Notes: generated from the sequence alone by a model not told the origin. 64,000 nucleotides of DNA from JAMCRM01 sp035561075 (GCA_035561075.1 DATMYF010000151.1:1-64000), one strand, 5' to 3'; shown: positions 8,740 through 17,869, numbered from the stretch's first letter. Numbers and translations: made by a program.

Positions 8740-9600
8740 CTAAGCCATCTCCACCGCGCGCAGCTTGGCGCTGCGCGATGGCGGGTTCGCCCGAATCTCT
8801 TCCTCGTCCGGCTCCACCGGATGCTTCGTCAGAAGCACCGCACGCCCCGTGGCGGCCAGATCGCGAAAACGCTGCTTCACCTTCCTGTCCTCCAGGGACA
8901 TGAAGGAGATCACCACCATTCGCCCACCCGTGCCCACCAGTCCAGGACCGGTCTCCAGCAGGCGATCCAACTGCTTCTGTTCGTCGTTCACCGCCAACCG
9001 CAGCGCCATGAAAGTCTTCGTCGCGGGATGCAGTCGACCCGTTCGGTGCACGGCCCCTTCCACTACACCAGCCAGGTGCAGTGTGCTCCGTATGGGCCGT
9101 GACCGAACGATTGCTCTGGCTATCTTCCGCGCGCTCCTTTCTTCTCCTCCCTGATAGATCAGGTCGGCGAGTGCCTTTTCGGCAGTGTTGTTGACAATAT
9201 CGGCCGCCGTCGTGCCCATGGACTGATCCATGCGCATGTCCAGAGGCCCTTCCGACAAGAACGAAAACCCGCGCTCCGGCTCGGTCAACTGATACCGGCT
9301 GACTCCCAGGTCTGCCAGCAGGCCGTCCAGCTTCCGCACTTCGAAAATCTCCAGCGCCCGGTCCAGCTCCCCGAAGGTGCCGTGGTGGAAACGGATCCGG
9401 TCCGCCCACTCCACCGTGTTGCGCCGCGCCATCTCCAGCGACTCCGGGTCGCGGTCGTTGGCGATCACCATGCCTGTCGTCAGCCGCTTGGCTATCTCGG
9501 CGGTATGCCCGCCCAACCCGGTCGTGGCATCCAGGTAGACGCCGTCCGGCCGCACGGCCAGATATTCCAATGCCTCTCGCGCCAGAACCGGATAGTGCAT
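8740..9600 (-). CDS. rsmH: 16S rRNA (cytosine(1402)-N(4))-methyltransferase
   Basis: SAM-dependent methyltransferase (formerly MraW) of 286 residues. The N-terminus HYPVLAREALEYL and the SAM loop DATTGLGGHT (24-33) are diagnostic. ADLGVSRYQLTEPERGFSFLSEGPLDMRMD in the middle and LTKHPVEPDEEEIRANPPSRSAKLRA at the C-terminus are also typical of the family. It lies 6 nt after mraZ and 30 nt before ftsL in the dcw order. The second, longer reading frame covering the same bases (8720-9610) is a shadow. Confidence 0.97.
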   Translation of the reverse strand: MHYPVLAREALEYLAVRPDGVYLDATTGLGGHTAEIAKRLTTGMVIANDRDPESLEMARRNTVEWADRIRFHHGTFGELDRALEIFEVRKLDGLLADLGVSRYQLTEPERGFSFLSEGPLDMRMDQSMGTTAADIVNNTAEKALADLIYQGGEERSARKIARAIVRSRPIRSTLHLAGVVEGAVHRTGRLHPATKTFMALRLAVNDEQKQLDRLLETGPGLVGTGGRMVVISFMSLEDRKVKQRFRDLAATGRAVLLTKHPVEPDEEEIRANPPSRSAKLRAVEMA

Positions 9601-9606
9601 CGCGCA

Positions 9607-10158
9607 TCACACCAACCCGGACATCCCGAGGGCCTCTACGTCGGCATCCGCGGTGGCGGCGGCCTGACGCCTGCGTTCCTCGTAAATGGCTTCCGGCAAA
9701 ATGTCGATCCGTCCGTCTTCGGCGAAGATCCGCACGCTCTGATTCTCGATCCCCAACTCGCGCCGCAATTCCGGGGAAAGCAGCACCCGGCCCTGCGAAT
9801 CCATCTCCGCATCGGCCCCCAGCTCCTGGGCCGTAAACCTTACGCGTTTGGCTCGCGCCGCATCCTCCCCTCGCGCAGTGCGCAAGGCGTTCTCAGTTTC
9901 CGTCCAGGCAAAAAGCGGGTACAATCGAGCCGTGCGGCGGTCCAGGCTCGTGGCGAACAATCTCTTCTCGGGAAGTCCGTTCAAGAATTGCTGGAACGGT
10001 ACCGGCAGTTTTAGGCGCCCGCGCTCATCGACGCGCGCCGGGTATATCCCCCGAGGGGGTTCCTGCGGCGGCGGCACCTGAACTGCTCCAGCTTCCACTT
10101 TTGGTCCCATTCGGGCCACTTTCGGACCCACACCGATTGTGTCACGATAAATTCGCAT
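9607..10158 (-). CDS. mraZ: Transcriptional regulator MraZ
   Basis: AbrB-like DNA-binding protein that controls its own dcw operon in other bacteria. The two tandem MraZ/SpoVT-AbrB units are visible: ARVDERGRLKLPVPFQQFL (about 40-58) and AEMDSQGRVLLSPELRREL (about 117-135). The ATG at 10158 gives 183 residues, which is longer than the usual about 150. A second in-frame ATG (M17, at 10110) would give 167 residues. The first 25 codons contain a doubled GPKV peptide encoded by a 21-bp repeat (10090-10131), so the longer start may include regulatory DNA. No good ribosome site precedes either start. Confidence 0.92.
   Translation of the reverse strand: MRIYRDTIGVGPKVARMGPKVEAGAVQVPPPQEPPRGIYPARVDERGRLKLPVPFQQFLNGLPEKRLFATSLDRRTARLYPLFAWTETENALRTARGEDAARAKRVRFTAQELGADAEMDSQGRVLLSPELRRELGIENQSVRIFAEDGRIDILPEAIYEERRRQAAATADADVEALGMSGLV
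10090..10131 (-). repeat. Imperfect 21-bp tandem repeat at the mraZ start, possible MraZ operator
   Basis: On the minus strand two adjacent 21-mers, 10131-10111 and 10110-10090, share the pattern (G/A)TGGG(T/A)CC(G/A)AAAGTGG. They contain four TGG-type boxes at offsets 0, 12, 21 and 33. MraZ of other bacteria binds repeated TGGGN boxes about 10 bp apart upstream of its gene. The spacing here is uneven, so the operator role is inference only. Confidence 0.4.
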
Positions 10159-10199
10159 ATTGCAAGGTTTTTTTGCGAGAAATCTATGTGGTACCTGGA

Positions 10200-10216
10200 G
10201 TTAGCACCGTACTAAC
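10200..10216. promoter_or_regulatory. 17-bp inverted repeat between mraZ and the sigma factor gene
   Basis: GTTAGCACCGTACTAAC forms a dyad with 7-base arms (one mismatch that would be a wobble in RNA) around a 3-base centre. It sits in the 207-nt divergent spacer 10159-10365. The dyad is 42 nt upstream of the longer mraZ start. Apart from it and a TATAGT hexamer (10349-10354) ahead of the sigma gene, nothing else stands out in this spacer. Confidence 0.4.
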
Positions 10217-10365
10217 ACTGTCGCTCGCAGTTCTCGACACCCCAAGATATGGGTTTCGCGGCGAAGATTAAGCGAAGCCCAACCGTGACAACTACTACAA
10301 AAGGGGTAACTCGCTTCCGCCGCTGTACAACGCGTATGTGCTTTGCGTTATAGTCGGATTAAGTC

Positions 10366-10986
10366 ATGAGCGTTTCGGGCGGCCCAACTTTTGACGAGAG
10401 TCTGCTGGTGGCGCAAACCCGCGAGGGTGATGCCAGGGCTTTCAGTGCCCTCGTGCGCCGTTACGAGGGCAAGATCTTCAGGCTGGCGCAGCACATCACC
10501 CAAAACCGGGAGGATGCTGAGGATGTTCTCCAGGAGACCTTCCTAAAAGCCTACGAACACCTGGACCAGTTCCAGGGCAACTCCAAGTTCTACACCTGGA
10601 TCGTCCGGATCGCGGTGAACCAGTCGCTCATGAAGTTGCGGAAGCGCAAGAGCGACAAGACCGTCTCGATTGATGAAACCATCGACACCGGCGAGGACAC
10701 GGTGGCGCGCGAAATCGCGGCTTGGGACGAGAATCCCGAGGAGCGTTACTCCCGCGACGAACTGAACAGCATACTGACTTCCGCCATCGACAGCCTGGCC
10801 GCGCCCTACCGCGCCGTGTTCGTGCTGCGCGACCTTGAGGAGCTTTCCACCGAGGAGACCGCGGAAGCCCTGGCACTGTCCATTCCCGCCGTGAAGAGCC
10901 GGCTCCTGCGGGCGCGCCTGCAGCTTCGGGATAAACTCACCCGTTACTTCAAGCGCAAAGGAGATGACGCCTTTGCTTACCTGTAA
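10366..10986 (+). CDS. ECF RNA polymerase sigma factor (RpoE-like)
   Basis: This 206-residue sigma factor has only regions 2 and 4. Region 2 is FSALVRRYEGKIFRLAQHITQNREDAEDVLQETFLKAYEHL (about 26-66), including the conserved DAEDVLQETFLKAY core. Region 4 is LAAPYRAVFVLRDLEELSTEETAEALALSIPAVKSRLLRARLQLRDKL (about 144-192). It should direct RNA polymerase to stress-type promoters and be held inactive by the anti-sigma factor whose gene starts inside its 3' end. A TATAGT hexamer 11 nt before the ATG suggests a very short leader. Confidence 0.95.
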   Translation: MSVSGGPTFDESLLVAQTREGDARAFSALVRRYEGKIFRLAQHITQNREDAEDVLQETFLKAYEHLDQFQGNSKFYTWIVRIAVNQSLMKLRKRKSDKTVSIDETIDTGEDTVAREIAAWDENPEERYSRDELNSILTSAIDSLAAPYRAVFVLRDLEELSTEETAEALALSIPAVKSRLLRARLQLRDKLTRYFKRKGDDAFAYL

Positions 10987-11215
10987 ACAATTCCTCGAAG
11001 AACTCAGCGATTACCTGGACGAGAATGTCGACGCGGAGATCCGGGCCGGGCTTGAGGCGCATATGATGGAATGCCCGAACTGCTGGGTCATTTCCGATAC
11101 CACCAAAAAGACGATCCGGATCTATCGCGGTCTGGAGTCCCACCGCATTCCCGCCGACGTCGAATCGCGTCTAATGGCTGCCCTCGAGAAGAAGATCGCA
11201 GCCAAGGGCCGATAG
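10964..11215 (+). CDS. Zinc-finger anti-sigma factor (ZAS type)
   Basis: This 83-residue soluble protein has the zinc anti-sigma signature: Cys7, then His33-x3-Cys37-x2-Cys40 (EAHMMECPNC). Its ATG lies within the last 23 bases of the sigma factor gene, which indicates coupled translation. There is no transmembrane segment, so any sensing is cytoplasmic, perhaps redox- or zinc-linked as in RsrA-type proteins (inference). The gene is followed by a non-coding stretch 11216-11383 with a possible weak promoter (TTGATG near 11325). Confidence 0.88.
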   Translation: MTPLLTCKQFLEELSDYLDENVDAEIRAGLEAHMMECPNCWVISDTTKKTIRIYRGLESHRIPADVESRLMAALEKKIAAKGR

Positions 11216-11383
11216 AGCACCTACTCCAGCTCGTCAATGGACGGACGTCTTCCGCCGGAGTTTCGTCACTCGACATCGTCAAATGCCGATACGCCTCGCC
11301 AAGACGCAACGGCTATCTGCTAATTTGATGAAATCACGACATTTAGTGATATGGTCGACGAGTTGCACCGCTCTCTTCGACCA

Positions 11384-12676
11384 ATGTCAACCTACAGAAC
11401 TGCCACCCTGGCAATTCCCGTCGCTTTAGCCGGCCTCATGGCCGGATGTGCCACATCCCGTCCGGCCAACGAGCAAGAGAACACAGCTGCTCAGGCCCCT
11501 CCGGTAATCACGGTGGCGAAAGTCCTGGAACGCGAGGTGCCCGGATTCTTGGAAGCAACCGGAAGCTTCGAAGCCATGGAGGCGTCCGACGTCGGCGCCG
11601 AAGTCGAAGGCCGGGTCATCCAAACCCCCGTCGATGTCGGCGCTTTCGTCCGGCAGGGGCAGGTTATCCTCCGTTTGAACGACCGCGACGCGACGCTGCG
11701 TCTCGAACAGGCCCGGGCGTCCCAGGAGCAGGGGTTGGCCGCATTGCGTCAGGCTCAGGCAAGGGTAGGTCTGGCGGGCGGCGGTACCTTCGACGAAAAG
11801 TCGGTGCCGGAAGTGGAAGCCGCACGGGCCGCCTACGATGCGGCGCTGGCGCAGGCCCGGCTGGCGGAAGCCGATGCACAGCGCTATTCGCGGCTGGTGC
11901 AATCGGGCGACGTGGCACGGAGCGCCTTCGATGCGCAACAGACGCGTGCCGAGAGCGCCCGCGCGCAGGCCACCGCTGCACGACAGCAGTACGAGGCCGC
12001 GCTCAACGCGGCGCGGCAGAGCAACCGGGCCGTTGAAGGCGCCCAGGCGATGCTTTCGGGTGCCCGGGTCCAGGTGGCGCTCGCCGAAAAGGCCCTCGCC
12101 GACACCTATGTACGGGCTCCGTTTGACGGCTACGTTTCCGAACGCCCGGTCGCGGTCGGCCAGAATGTTACTAAGAACACGAAGCTGGTCCGGGTTCTCA
12201 AAATCAACCCCATCAAGCTGAGACTGCAGGTTCCGGAAGGTGAGGCCGCGCAGGCCCGCGCCGGGATGACGGTGTCGGTTTCGGTGCAGGCGTACCCCGA
12301 CCGGCAGTTTTCCGGCAAGGTAGTAGCGGTGAATCCGGCGGTTGATGCGGCTACGCGCAGCATCACTGTGGAAGCGCACGTGGACAATCGCGAAAACCTG
12401 TTGCGTCCGGGAATGTTCGTTGCCGGGCGCATTGTCCAGAACACCCCGCGGAAGGTCCTGTTTGTGCCGCGCCGCGCGGTTTTCGCCGACCCCAATACGG
12501 ACTCTCTGCAGTTGTACGTGGTCCAGGGCGACCGCGCACGCCTGCGAGTGATCCAGTTGGGAAAAGAGCAGGATAAGGACATGGTGAGCGTGGCCACGGG
12601 AATCTCCGCAGGCGAAACGGTATCCACCGGCGATCCCCAGAAGCTCTACGACGGCGCCACGGTCCGGGTTCGCTAG
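11384..12676 (+). CDS. RND efflux periplasmic adaptor (membrane fusion lipoprotein)
   Basis: HlyD/AcrA-like adaptor of 430 residues linking the RND pump to the outer membrane channel. I start it at the ATG at 11384 because it gives a proper lipoprotein signal with the lipobox LMAGC (Cys22); the frame stays open 11 codons further upstream. It has a lipoyl half-motif (EAMEASDVGAEVEGRVIQTPVDVGAFVRQGQVILRL), a long Ala/Gln/Arg-rich hairpin (about 90-230), then ADTYVRAPFDGYVSERPVAVGQNV and beta-barrel sequences. It is 12 nt ahead of the pump gene. Confidence 0.94.
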   Translation: MSTYRTATLAIPVALAGLMAGCATSRPANEQENTAAQAPPVITVAKVLEREVPGFLEATGSFEAMEASDVGAEVEGRVIQTPVDVGAFVRQGQVILRLNDRDATLRLEQARASQEQGLAALRQAQARVGLAGGGTFDEKSVPEVEAARAAYDAALAQARLAEADAQRYSRLVQSGDVARSAFDAQQTRAESARAQATAARQQYEAALNAARQSNRAVEGAQAMLSGARVQVALAEKALADTYVRAPFDGYVSERPVAVGQNVTKNTKLVRVLKINPIKLRLQVPEGEAAQARAGMTVSVSVQAYPDRQFSGKVVAVNPAVDAATRSITVEAHVDNRENLLRPGMFVAGRIVQNTPRKVLFVPRRAVFADPNTDSLQLYVVQGDRARLRVIQLGKEQDKDMVSVATGISAGETVSTGDPQKLYDGATVRVR

Positions 12677-12688
12677 CGGAGACGAGAC

Positions 12689-15600
12689 ATGCAAAAACTG
12701 GCAGAAATCTGCGTACGGCGCCCCGTTTTCGCGACCATGCTGATCCTGGCGCTGACCATCATCGGCGCCTTTTCCGTGTTCACCCTCGGGGTGGACCGGT
12801 TCCCCCGGATTGAATTTCCCGTGGTGTCGGTGGTCACCATGAATCCCGGGTCTTCGCCCGAGCAGATTGAAACCGAGATCACCGACATCGTTGAAGGCAC
12901 GGTCAACACGATTTCCGGCATTGACGAACTGCGCTCCACCTCCGTCGAAGGCATGTCCCAGGTGTCGATCATGTTCGACCTCTCGAAAGACGTCGACGTG
13001 GCCACCCAGGAAGTCAGGCAGAAGGTGGACCTGGTCATGCGCGACCTGCCGGACACGGCGGATCCTCCGGTAATCCAGAAATTGGATCCCGACTCGGCCC
13101 CGATTTTGTTGTACGCCATCAGCTCCAAACTGCCGGTCGTCAAGCTGACCGATATCGTGGACAAACGGATCAAAGACAGGATCGAATCGGTCAACGGCGT
13201 CGGGGAGGCGCTGATCTACGGCGGACGCCTGCGCGAAGTGCAAGTCTTCGTCGATCCGGAGCGGATGCGCGCCTTCAACATGTCGATCATCGAGGTTGCC
13301 GCGGCGCTCAAGGCGCAGAACCTGGAGCTGCCGGGCGGCCGAGTGGACGAGGGCGCCCGCGAGCTCACCGTCAGGGCACTGGGGCGCATGGCCACGCCGG
13401 AGGCGTTCAACGACCTCGTGGTCCGCGGTTCTGGCCACCAGCCGGTGCGCATTCGAGATATCGGGTACGTGGTCGATAGCGGTGCGGAGCCGCGGTCATC
13501 CGGCCGCCTGGACGGCGCGGGATCAGTCGTGCTCGCCATCCGCAAGCAGTCCGGCACCAACACCGTGGCGGTCTCGGACGCGGCGAAGGAGCGGATGGAA
13601 GAGATCCGCAAGACGCTGCCGCCGGACTTCAAGGTGGTGATCGTTCGCGACGATTCGGAATTCATCAATGCGGCCCTCCACTCGATTGAGGAGCACCTGA
13701 TCCTGGGTGGATTCTTGGCCGCCGTCGTGGTGTTTCTTTTCCTGTGGAACTTCCGGTCCACCATCATTGCGGCTATAGCCATCCCCACCTCCATCGTCGC
13801 GGCGTTCGGCCTGATGGCCGCGCTGAACTACACGCTGAACCAGATGACGATGCTGTCCCTTACCCTCATGGTGGGGATTGTAATCGACGACGCCATCGTA
13901 GTCCTGGAGAATATCTACCGGTTCGTCGAGGAAAAAGGCATGACCCCCTTCGATGCCGCCATCGAGGGCACGCGCGAAATCGGTCTTGCGGTAATGGCGA
14001 CCACGCTGTCGCTGCTGGCCGTGTTCGTTCCGATCGGCTTCATGGGCGGGGTGGTGGGCCGGTTCATGTCTTCCTTCGGGTTGACTTCGGCGGCTGCCAT
14101 CGCGGTCAGTCTTCTGGTGTCGTTCACCCTGACCCCCATGCTGGCGGCGCGCTGGATCAAGCCCGTAGAGAAAGGTGCGGGAGGGCACGCCCATTCGGCG
14201 AAGGAATCGCGCTTCTACCGGCCCATCGACCGCACCTATACCCGCATGCTCCACTGGTCGATGGCGCACCGCTGGACCGTAGTTTTGATCTGCGCCGTGG
14301 TGGGGATCTCTACCGTACCGCTATTCATGCTCGCCGGGGTCAATTTCCTCCCGGAGGACGACGATTCGCAATTCGAAGTATCCGTCCGGGCGCCGGAAGG
14401 CACCAGCCTCGCGGCTACCCAGTCGATTCTCGAGCGCATGGCCCGCGACATCCGGGAGCGAGTACCCGGCGTTCAGAACACCCTTACGATTGCGGGTTTC
14501 GGGGCACAACAGGTAGTCAACAACGGCACCGTCTTCGTCCGCCTGCACCCCGCAAGCGAACGTAAGGAAGACCAGGCAGAACTCATAGCCCGTGCCCGCG
14601 CGCTGATGAAAAGCTATCCGAAGAACATCCAGGTTTCGGTCCAGCCTGTGCCGGCCATTCGCAGCGGCGGCCGCACCGCCGCCATTCAATACGTGTTTAC
14701 CGGCCCCGATTTGAAGAAGCTGGACGTGTACTCCAGCCGGCTGCTTGAACACATGAAGAAGGATCCCAACATTGTGGATGCGGACCGTTCCTACCTGCCG
14801 GGCAAGCCGGAAATCCGGGTGGCGATCGATCGTAAGCGGGCCGGAGACCTGGGGGTGAGCGTGTCGAGCATTGCCCAATCGCTGAATCTTCTCATGGCCG
14901 GCGATGACGTCACCAGGTACAACGAAGGCAAAGACCAGTACGACGTCGTGCTGCGCGCTCAAAAGGAGTTCCGCCGCGATCCAGCCGATCTCTTGCAGAT
15001 GACGGTTCCCTCGGCCAGCGGGGCACCCGTGCTGCTGAGCAATGTTGTCACTATCGAGGAGAGCACGGGGCCGGCTTCAATCGACCGCTTGCGGCGCGAA
15101 CGCCAGATCACCATGTATGCCAACGTTGCCCGCGGCGGCTCCCAGCGTGAGGCCCTTGCCTCCATGCAGAGCTTCGTAGCGGCGATGGGGTTGGAGCCCG
15201 GATATTCGGCCGTCCTTTCGGGCCAATCGAAGGAACTGGGGAAGGCCGGGTACTACTTCATGCTGGCCTTCGTGCTCTCTTTCCTGTTCATGTACATGAT
15301 TTTGGCGGCGCAGTTCGAATCGTTCGTCCACCCGATCACCATTCTGCTCACGCTGCCCCTGGCGGTGCCGTTCGCGCTGCTTTCCACGTTTCTGGCGGGG
15401 CAGAAGCTCAATATCTTCTCCGCGCTGGGCATCCTGCTGCTGTTCGGTGTGGTGAAGAAGAACGCCATTCTCCAGGTGGATCACACCAACGAGCTGCGGT
15501 CCCAGGGAATGGCGCGGTACGACGCCATCATCCTGGGCAATCGCAACCGGTTACGGCCTATCCTGATGACCACCATTGCGCTGGTCGCGGGCATGCTGCC

Positions 15601-15826
15601 CCTATGTTTGGGCAGCGGCGCCGGAGCGGCCACGAACCGCTCCATCGGGATCCTGGTGGTGGGGGGCCAGAGCCTTTGCCTGCTGCTGACACTCTTGGCT
15701 GTGCCGGTCTTCTACTCGCTGTTCGAAGATATGACGCAATCGCCCGTCTGGGGCCGCTTGGGCGCGCGTCTGAGGTCGTTCAAGTTCCTTGGCGGCCGCA
15801 AGCCGGCCGGATCGGGAGCGGCATAA
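12689..15826 (+). CDS. RND efflux pump inner membrane protein (AcrB/HAE1 family)
   Basis: This 1045-residue proton-driven exporter has the normal length and the duplicated architecture of 12 helices and two large periplasmic domains. Proton-relay residues are visible: the Asp pair in VGIVIDDAIVVLENI near residue 400 and the Lys in FGVVKKNAILQVDHTNELRSQG near 925. The N-terminus LAEICVRRPVFATMLILALTIIG and the GVDRFPRIEFPVV segment are typical. Substrate is unknown; multidrug or lipid-like compounds are both possible. It starts with ATG after a GGAG site and its stop overlaps the start of the next gene by one base (TAATG). Confidence 0.96.
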   Translation: MQKLAEICVRRPVFATMLILALTIIGAFSVFTLGVDRFPRIEFPVVSVVTMNPGSSPEQIETEITDIVEGTVNTISGIDELRSTSVEGMSQVSIMFDLSKDVDVATQEVRQKVDLVMRDLPDTADPPVIQKLDPDSAPILLYAISSKLPVVKLTDIVDKRIKDRIESVNGVGEALIYGGRLREVQVFVDPERMRAFNMSIIEVAAALKAQNLELPGGRVDEGARELTVRALGRMATPEAFNDLVVRGSGHQPVRIRDIGYVVDSGAEPRSSGRLDGAGSVVLAIRKQSGTNTVAVSDAAKERMEEIRKTLPPDFKVVIVRDDSEFINAALHSIEEHLILGGFLAAVVVFLFLWNFRSTIIAAIAIPTSIVAAFGLMAALNYTLNQMTMLSLTLMVGIVIDDAIVVLENIYRFVEEKGMTPFDAAIEGTREIGLAVMATTLSLLAVFVPIGFMGGVVGRFMSSFGLTSAAAIAVSLLVSFTLTPMLAARWIKPVEKGAGGHAHSAKESRFYRPIDRTYTRMLHWSMAHRWTVVLICAVVGISTVPLFMLAGVNFLPEDDDSQFEVSVRAPEGTSLAATQSILERMARDIRERVPGVQNTLTIAGFGAQQVVNNGTVFVRLHPASERKEDQAELIARARALMKSYPKNIQVSVQPVPAIRSGGRTAAIQYVFTGPDLKKLDVYSSRLLEHMKKDPNIVDADRSYLPGKPEIRVAIDRKRAGDLGVSVSSIAQSLNLLMAGDDVTRYNEGKDQYDVVLRAQKEFRRDPADLLQMTVPSASGAPVLLSNVVTIEESTGPASIDRLRRERQITMYANVARGGSQREALASMQSFVAAMGLEPGYSAVLSGQSKELGKAGYYFMLAFVLSFLFMYMILAAQFESFVHPITILLTLPLAVPFALLSTFLAGQKLNIFSALGILLLFGVVKKNAILQVDHTNELRSQGMARYDAIILGNRNRLRPILMTTIALVAGMLPLCLGSGAGAATNRSIGILVVGGQSLCLLLTLLAVPVFYSLFEDMTQSPVWGRLGARLRSFKFLGGRKPAGSGAA

Positions 15827-16191
15827 TGCAGGCGGAGGAGTTCAATCTCGGCCGCCGGGAGCAACTCAAGCGGCGCGTACTGGGGAAGGTGGCGCTGGCT
15901 TGCGTGGCCGGGTTGATTATCGCCCTTGTCGCCGCCGGGGCGCCCCGATGGGCGCGCCTGGGCCTCTTCGTCCCCCTTTGGATGGCCGCGCTGGGCTTCA
16001 CTCAGGCGAAGGAAAAGGTCTGTATCGCGCTGGCGGCGCGGGGCACGTGCAATCTGGACGGTACCGAAGCCCCCATCCGCGATGCCGGCCGGGTGGCGCG
16101 CCTCCGGCAAAAGGCGAAGGCGATTCACCGCCGCGCCCTGCTCATCGCTGCGTTGGGGACACTGGCGTTTATCGCCTGTCCTCCTTACTAG
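15826..16191 (+). CDS. Small membrane protein inside the RND operon
   Basis: This 121-residue protein is not one I recognise. It has a charged N-terminus (about 1-20), two adjacent hydrophobic segments (ALACVAGLIIALVAAG at about 24-39 and LGLFVPLWMAALGFTQ at about 46-61), a soluble middle with two cysteines (KEKVCIALAARGTCNLDG) and a C-terminal helix (ALLIAALGTLAFIACPPY). Its ATG overlaps the pump stop (TAATG), so translation is coupled. The ATG lies in an open frame that extends upstream antisense-like through the pump gene; only the part from 15826 is credible. It may be an accessory subunit of the pump, but nothing in the sequence proves this. Confidence 0.75.
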   Translation: MQAEEFNLGRREQLKRRVLGKVALACVAGLIIALVAAGAPRWARLGLFVPLWMAALGFTQAKEKVCIALAARGTCNLDGTEAPIRDAGRVARLRQKAKAIHRRALLIAALGTLAFIACPPY

Positions 16192-16207
16192 TCGAAGGAA
16201 AACATTA

Positions 16208-17869
16208 ATGCCGTTATCATCCGTAGTTCGCATGGCGGCGGCGGGTCTGGTTCTCGCCGCCGGTGTTACCGCCCAGCAGTTGCCTGAACCGTCTCGCGTC
16301 GGGGTGGGGCAGGTGCAGCGGAATCTGACTCTTGGGGAGGCTATCGAAATGGCCGCCGCCAACAATCTCGACGTGGAGATCGAGCGGACCAACAGGGCCT
16401 CCGCCTATCGCGGAATCCAGGCCGCCCAAGGCGCCTTCGATCCGGTCCTGCAATTCCAACCGGGCATTCTGTCGCGCACCTCCCCGGCCAGTTCGATGCT
16501 CCAGGGCCCTGGTGGAAGCGTTACGGACCATTCTTACGCCAATCGCCTGGGGTTCCGCCAGAAGTTGCCATGGACAGGCACCTCTTTCTCGGTCAGCTTC
16601 GACACCAATCGCCAGTCCACCTCCAACCCGTTCGTTTCGCTGAACCCGTATGTCACCTCCGGGCTCATGTTCAGCTTCACGCAGCCGCTGCTGCGAAATA
16701 GCACCATCGACCGGGAGCGGGCGGAGTTGAAGATCCGGCGCAAGCAGGCGGATCTCTCGGTTACCGCGCTGAAGCTCCGGCTGATCGACATTGTGACACG
16801 CGTGGAGGACGCCTACTGGGCGCTGGTGGCGGCGCGGCAGGACGTCCAGGTGAAGGCCGACGCTATGCGCCTGGCCGATGAACAGCGTGCCAGAAGCGAG
16901 CGTATGATCAAAGCCGGCGTCCTTGCGGAAGTCGAGCTGGCAGCCGCGCACGCCGAGTTGGAACGGCGCCGGGATACCTATTTTGCGAGCATCGCCGCCC
17001 TTACCGAAGCGGAGAACGCCCTGAAGATGCTGCTGGCCCCCAGCCGCACGGCCGAGATCTGGAACGACCAGCTCATCCCGACCCAGGACCGGACCACCGA
17101 CCTCCCTTCCATCTACGACTTGCCGGAAAGCATTGCCAAAGCCGTGGCGCAGAGGCCCGAACTCGAGTCCGTGGACGCGCAGAAGGAGATGAATGCCGTC
17201 GAAACGCGCCTGAATTCGAGTCTCACGAAGCCGGCGCTGGACCTGATTGCCTCTTACGGCACGAGCGGACTGGGCGGCACCGCCCTCACCACTTCGAATC
17301 CGTTTTCATCAAGCACAGCGTTGATCGCCGACCGGGTAAACACGCTTTCGCTGGCTGCCGGCCTGGATCCCATCGCGATTTCCAGTTCCGGGGGGTTGCC
17401 GCAGTTCCTGGTGGGCGGGTATAACACCTCGCTTTCGAACCTATTCAGCACGCGTTTTCAGACCCTTCAGGTGGGGATCAGCTTCGACCTCAATCTGCGC
17501 AACCGGAGCGCGGAGGCTGCCCTCGCGCAATCGAAAATCGCCGGACGGCGGCTGAATTTAGTGCGCGACCAACTCGAACAGGCGGTCCAGGTGCAGGTCC
17601 GGAATTCCTTGCAGTCCATCGAGACATCGCGGCAGCGGGTGCGGGCAGCGGAGGCTTCGGTGCGCGCTGCCAAGGAAAAGCTGGACAGTGAGACACGGCT
17701 GTTCGAGAACGGAGAGACAACCAACTTTCTGGTCCTCACGCGCCAAAACGAGTACTTGGATTCGCAACTGCGCCTTATTGTCGGGCAACTGGACTTGAAT
17801 CGGGCGATGTCTCGGTACGAGCAGGCGGTCGGCTCGACCCTTGAGAGGCGGCAAATCGAGGTAAAGTAG
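16208..17869 (+). CDS. TolC-family outer membrane efflux protein
   Basis: Outer membrane channel of 553 residues completing the tripartite pump. It starts at the ATG at 16208 behind a GAAGGAAAA ribosome site, with a signal peptide (MPLSSVVRMAAAGLVLAAGVTAQQ). The two repeated OEP domains are seen as LTLGEAIEMAAANNLDVEIERTN near 37 and a second half beginning around 390 (ISFDLNLRNRSAEAALAQSKI). The helical hairpins (RVEDAYWALVAARQDVQVKADAMRLADEQRARSERMIKAGV and its repeat near the C-terminus) are typical of TolC. The upstream reading frame starting at 15926 is a shadow of the preceding gene. Confidence 0.94.
   Translation: MPLSSVVRMAAAGLVLAAGVTAQQLPEPSRVGVGQVQRNLTLGEAIEMAAANNLDVEIERTNRASAYRGIQAAQGAFDPVLQFQPGILSRTSPASSMLQGPGGSVTDHSYANRLGFRQKLPWTGTSFSVSFDTNRQSTSNPFVSLNPYVTSGLMFSFTQPLLRNSTIDRERAELKIRRKQADLSVTALKLRLIDIVTRVEDAYWALVAARQDVQVKADAMRLADEQRARSERMIKAGVLAEVELAAAHAELERRRDTYFASIAALTEAENALKMLLAPSRTAEIWNDQLIPTQDRTTDLPSIYDLPESIAKAVAQRPELESVDAQKEMNAVETRLNSSLTKPALDLIASYGTSGLGGTALTTSNPFSSSTALIADRVNTLSLAAGLDPIAISSSGGLPQFLVGGYNTSLSNLFSTRFQTLQVGISFDLNLRNRSAEAALAQSKIAGRRLNLVRDQLEQAVQVQVRNSLQSIETSRQRVRAAEASVRAAKEKLDSETRLFENGETTNFLVLTRQNEYLDSQLRLIVGQLDLNRAMSRYEQAVGSTLERRQIEVK

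Noticed and set aside
10200..10216. CIRCE half-site (TTAGCAC) near mraZ
   Set aside because: The second half and spacing do not match CIRCE; kept only as an unassigned dyad.
11426..13438. 670-codon open frame on the minus strand across the efflux adaptor and pump
   Set aside because: Covers two clear plus-strand genes; composition is typical of antisense frames.
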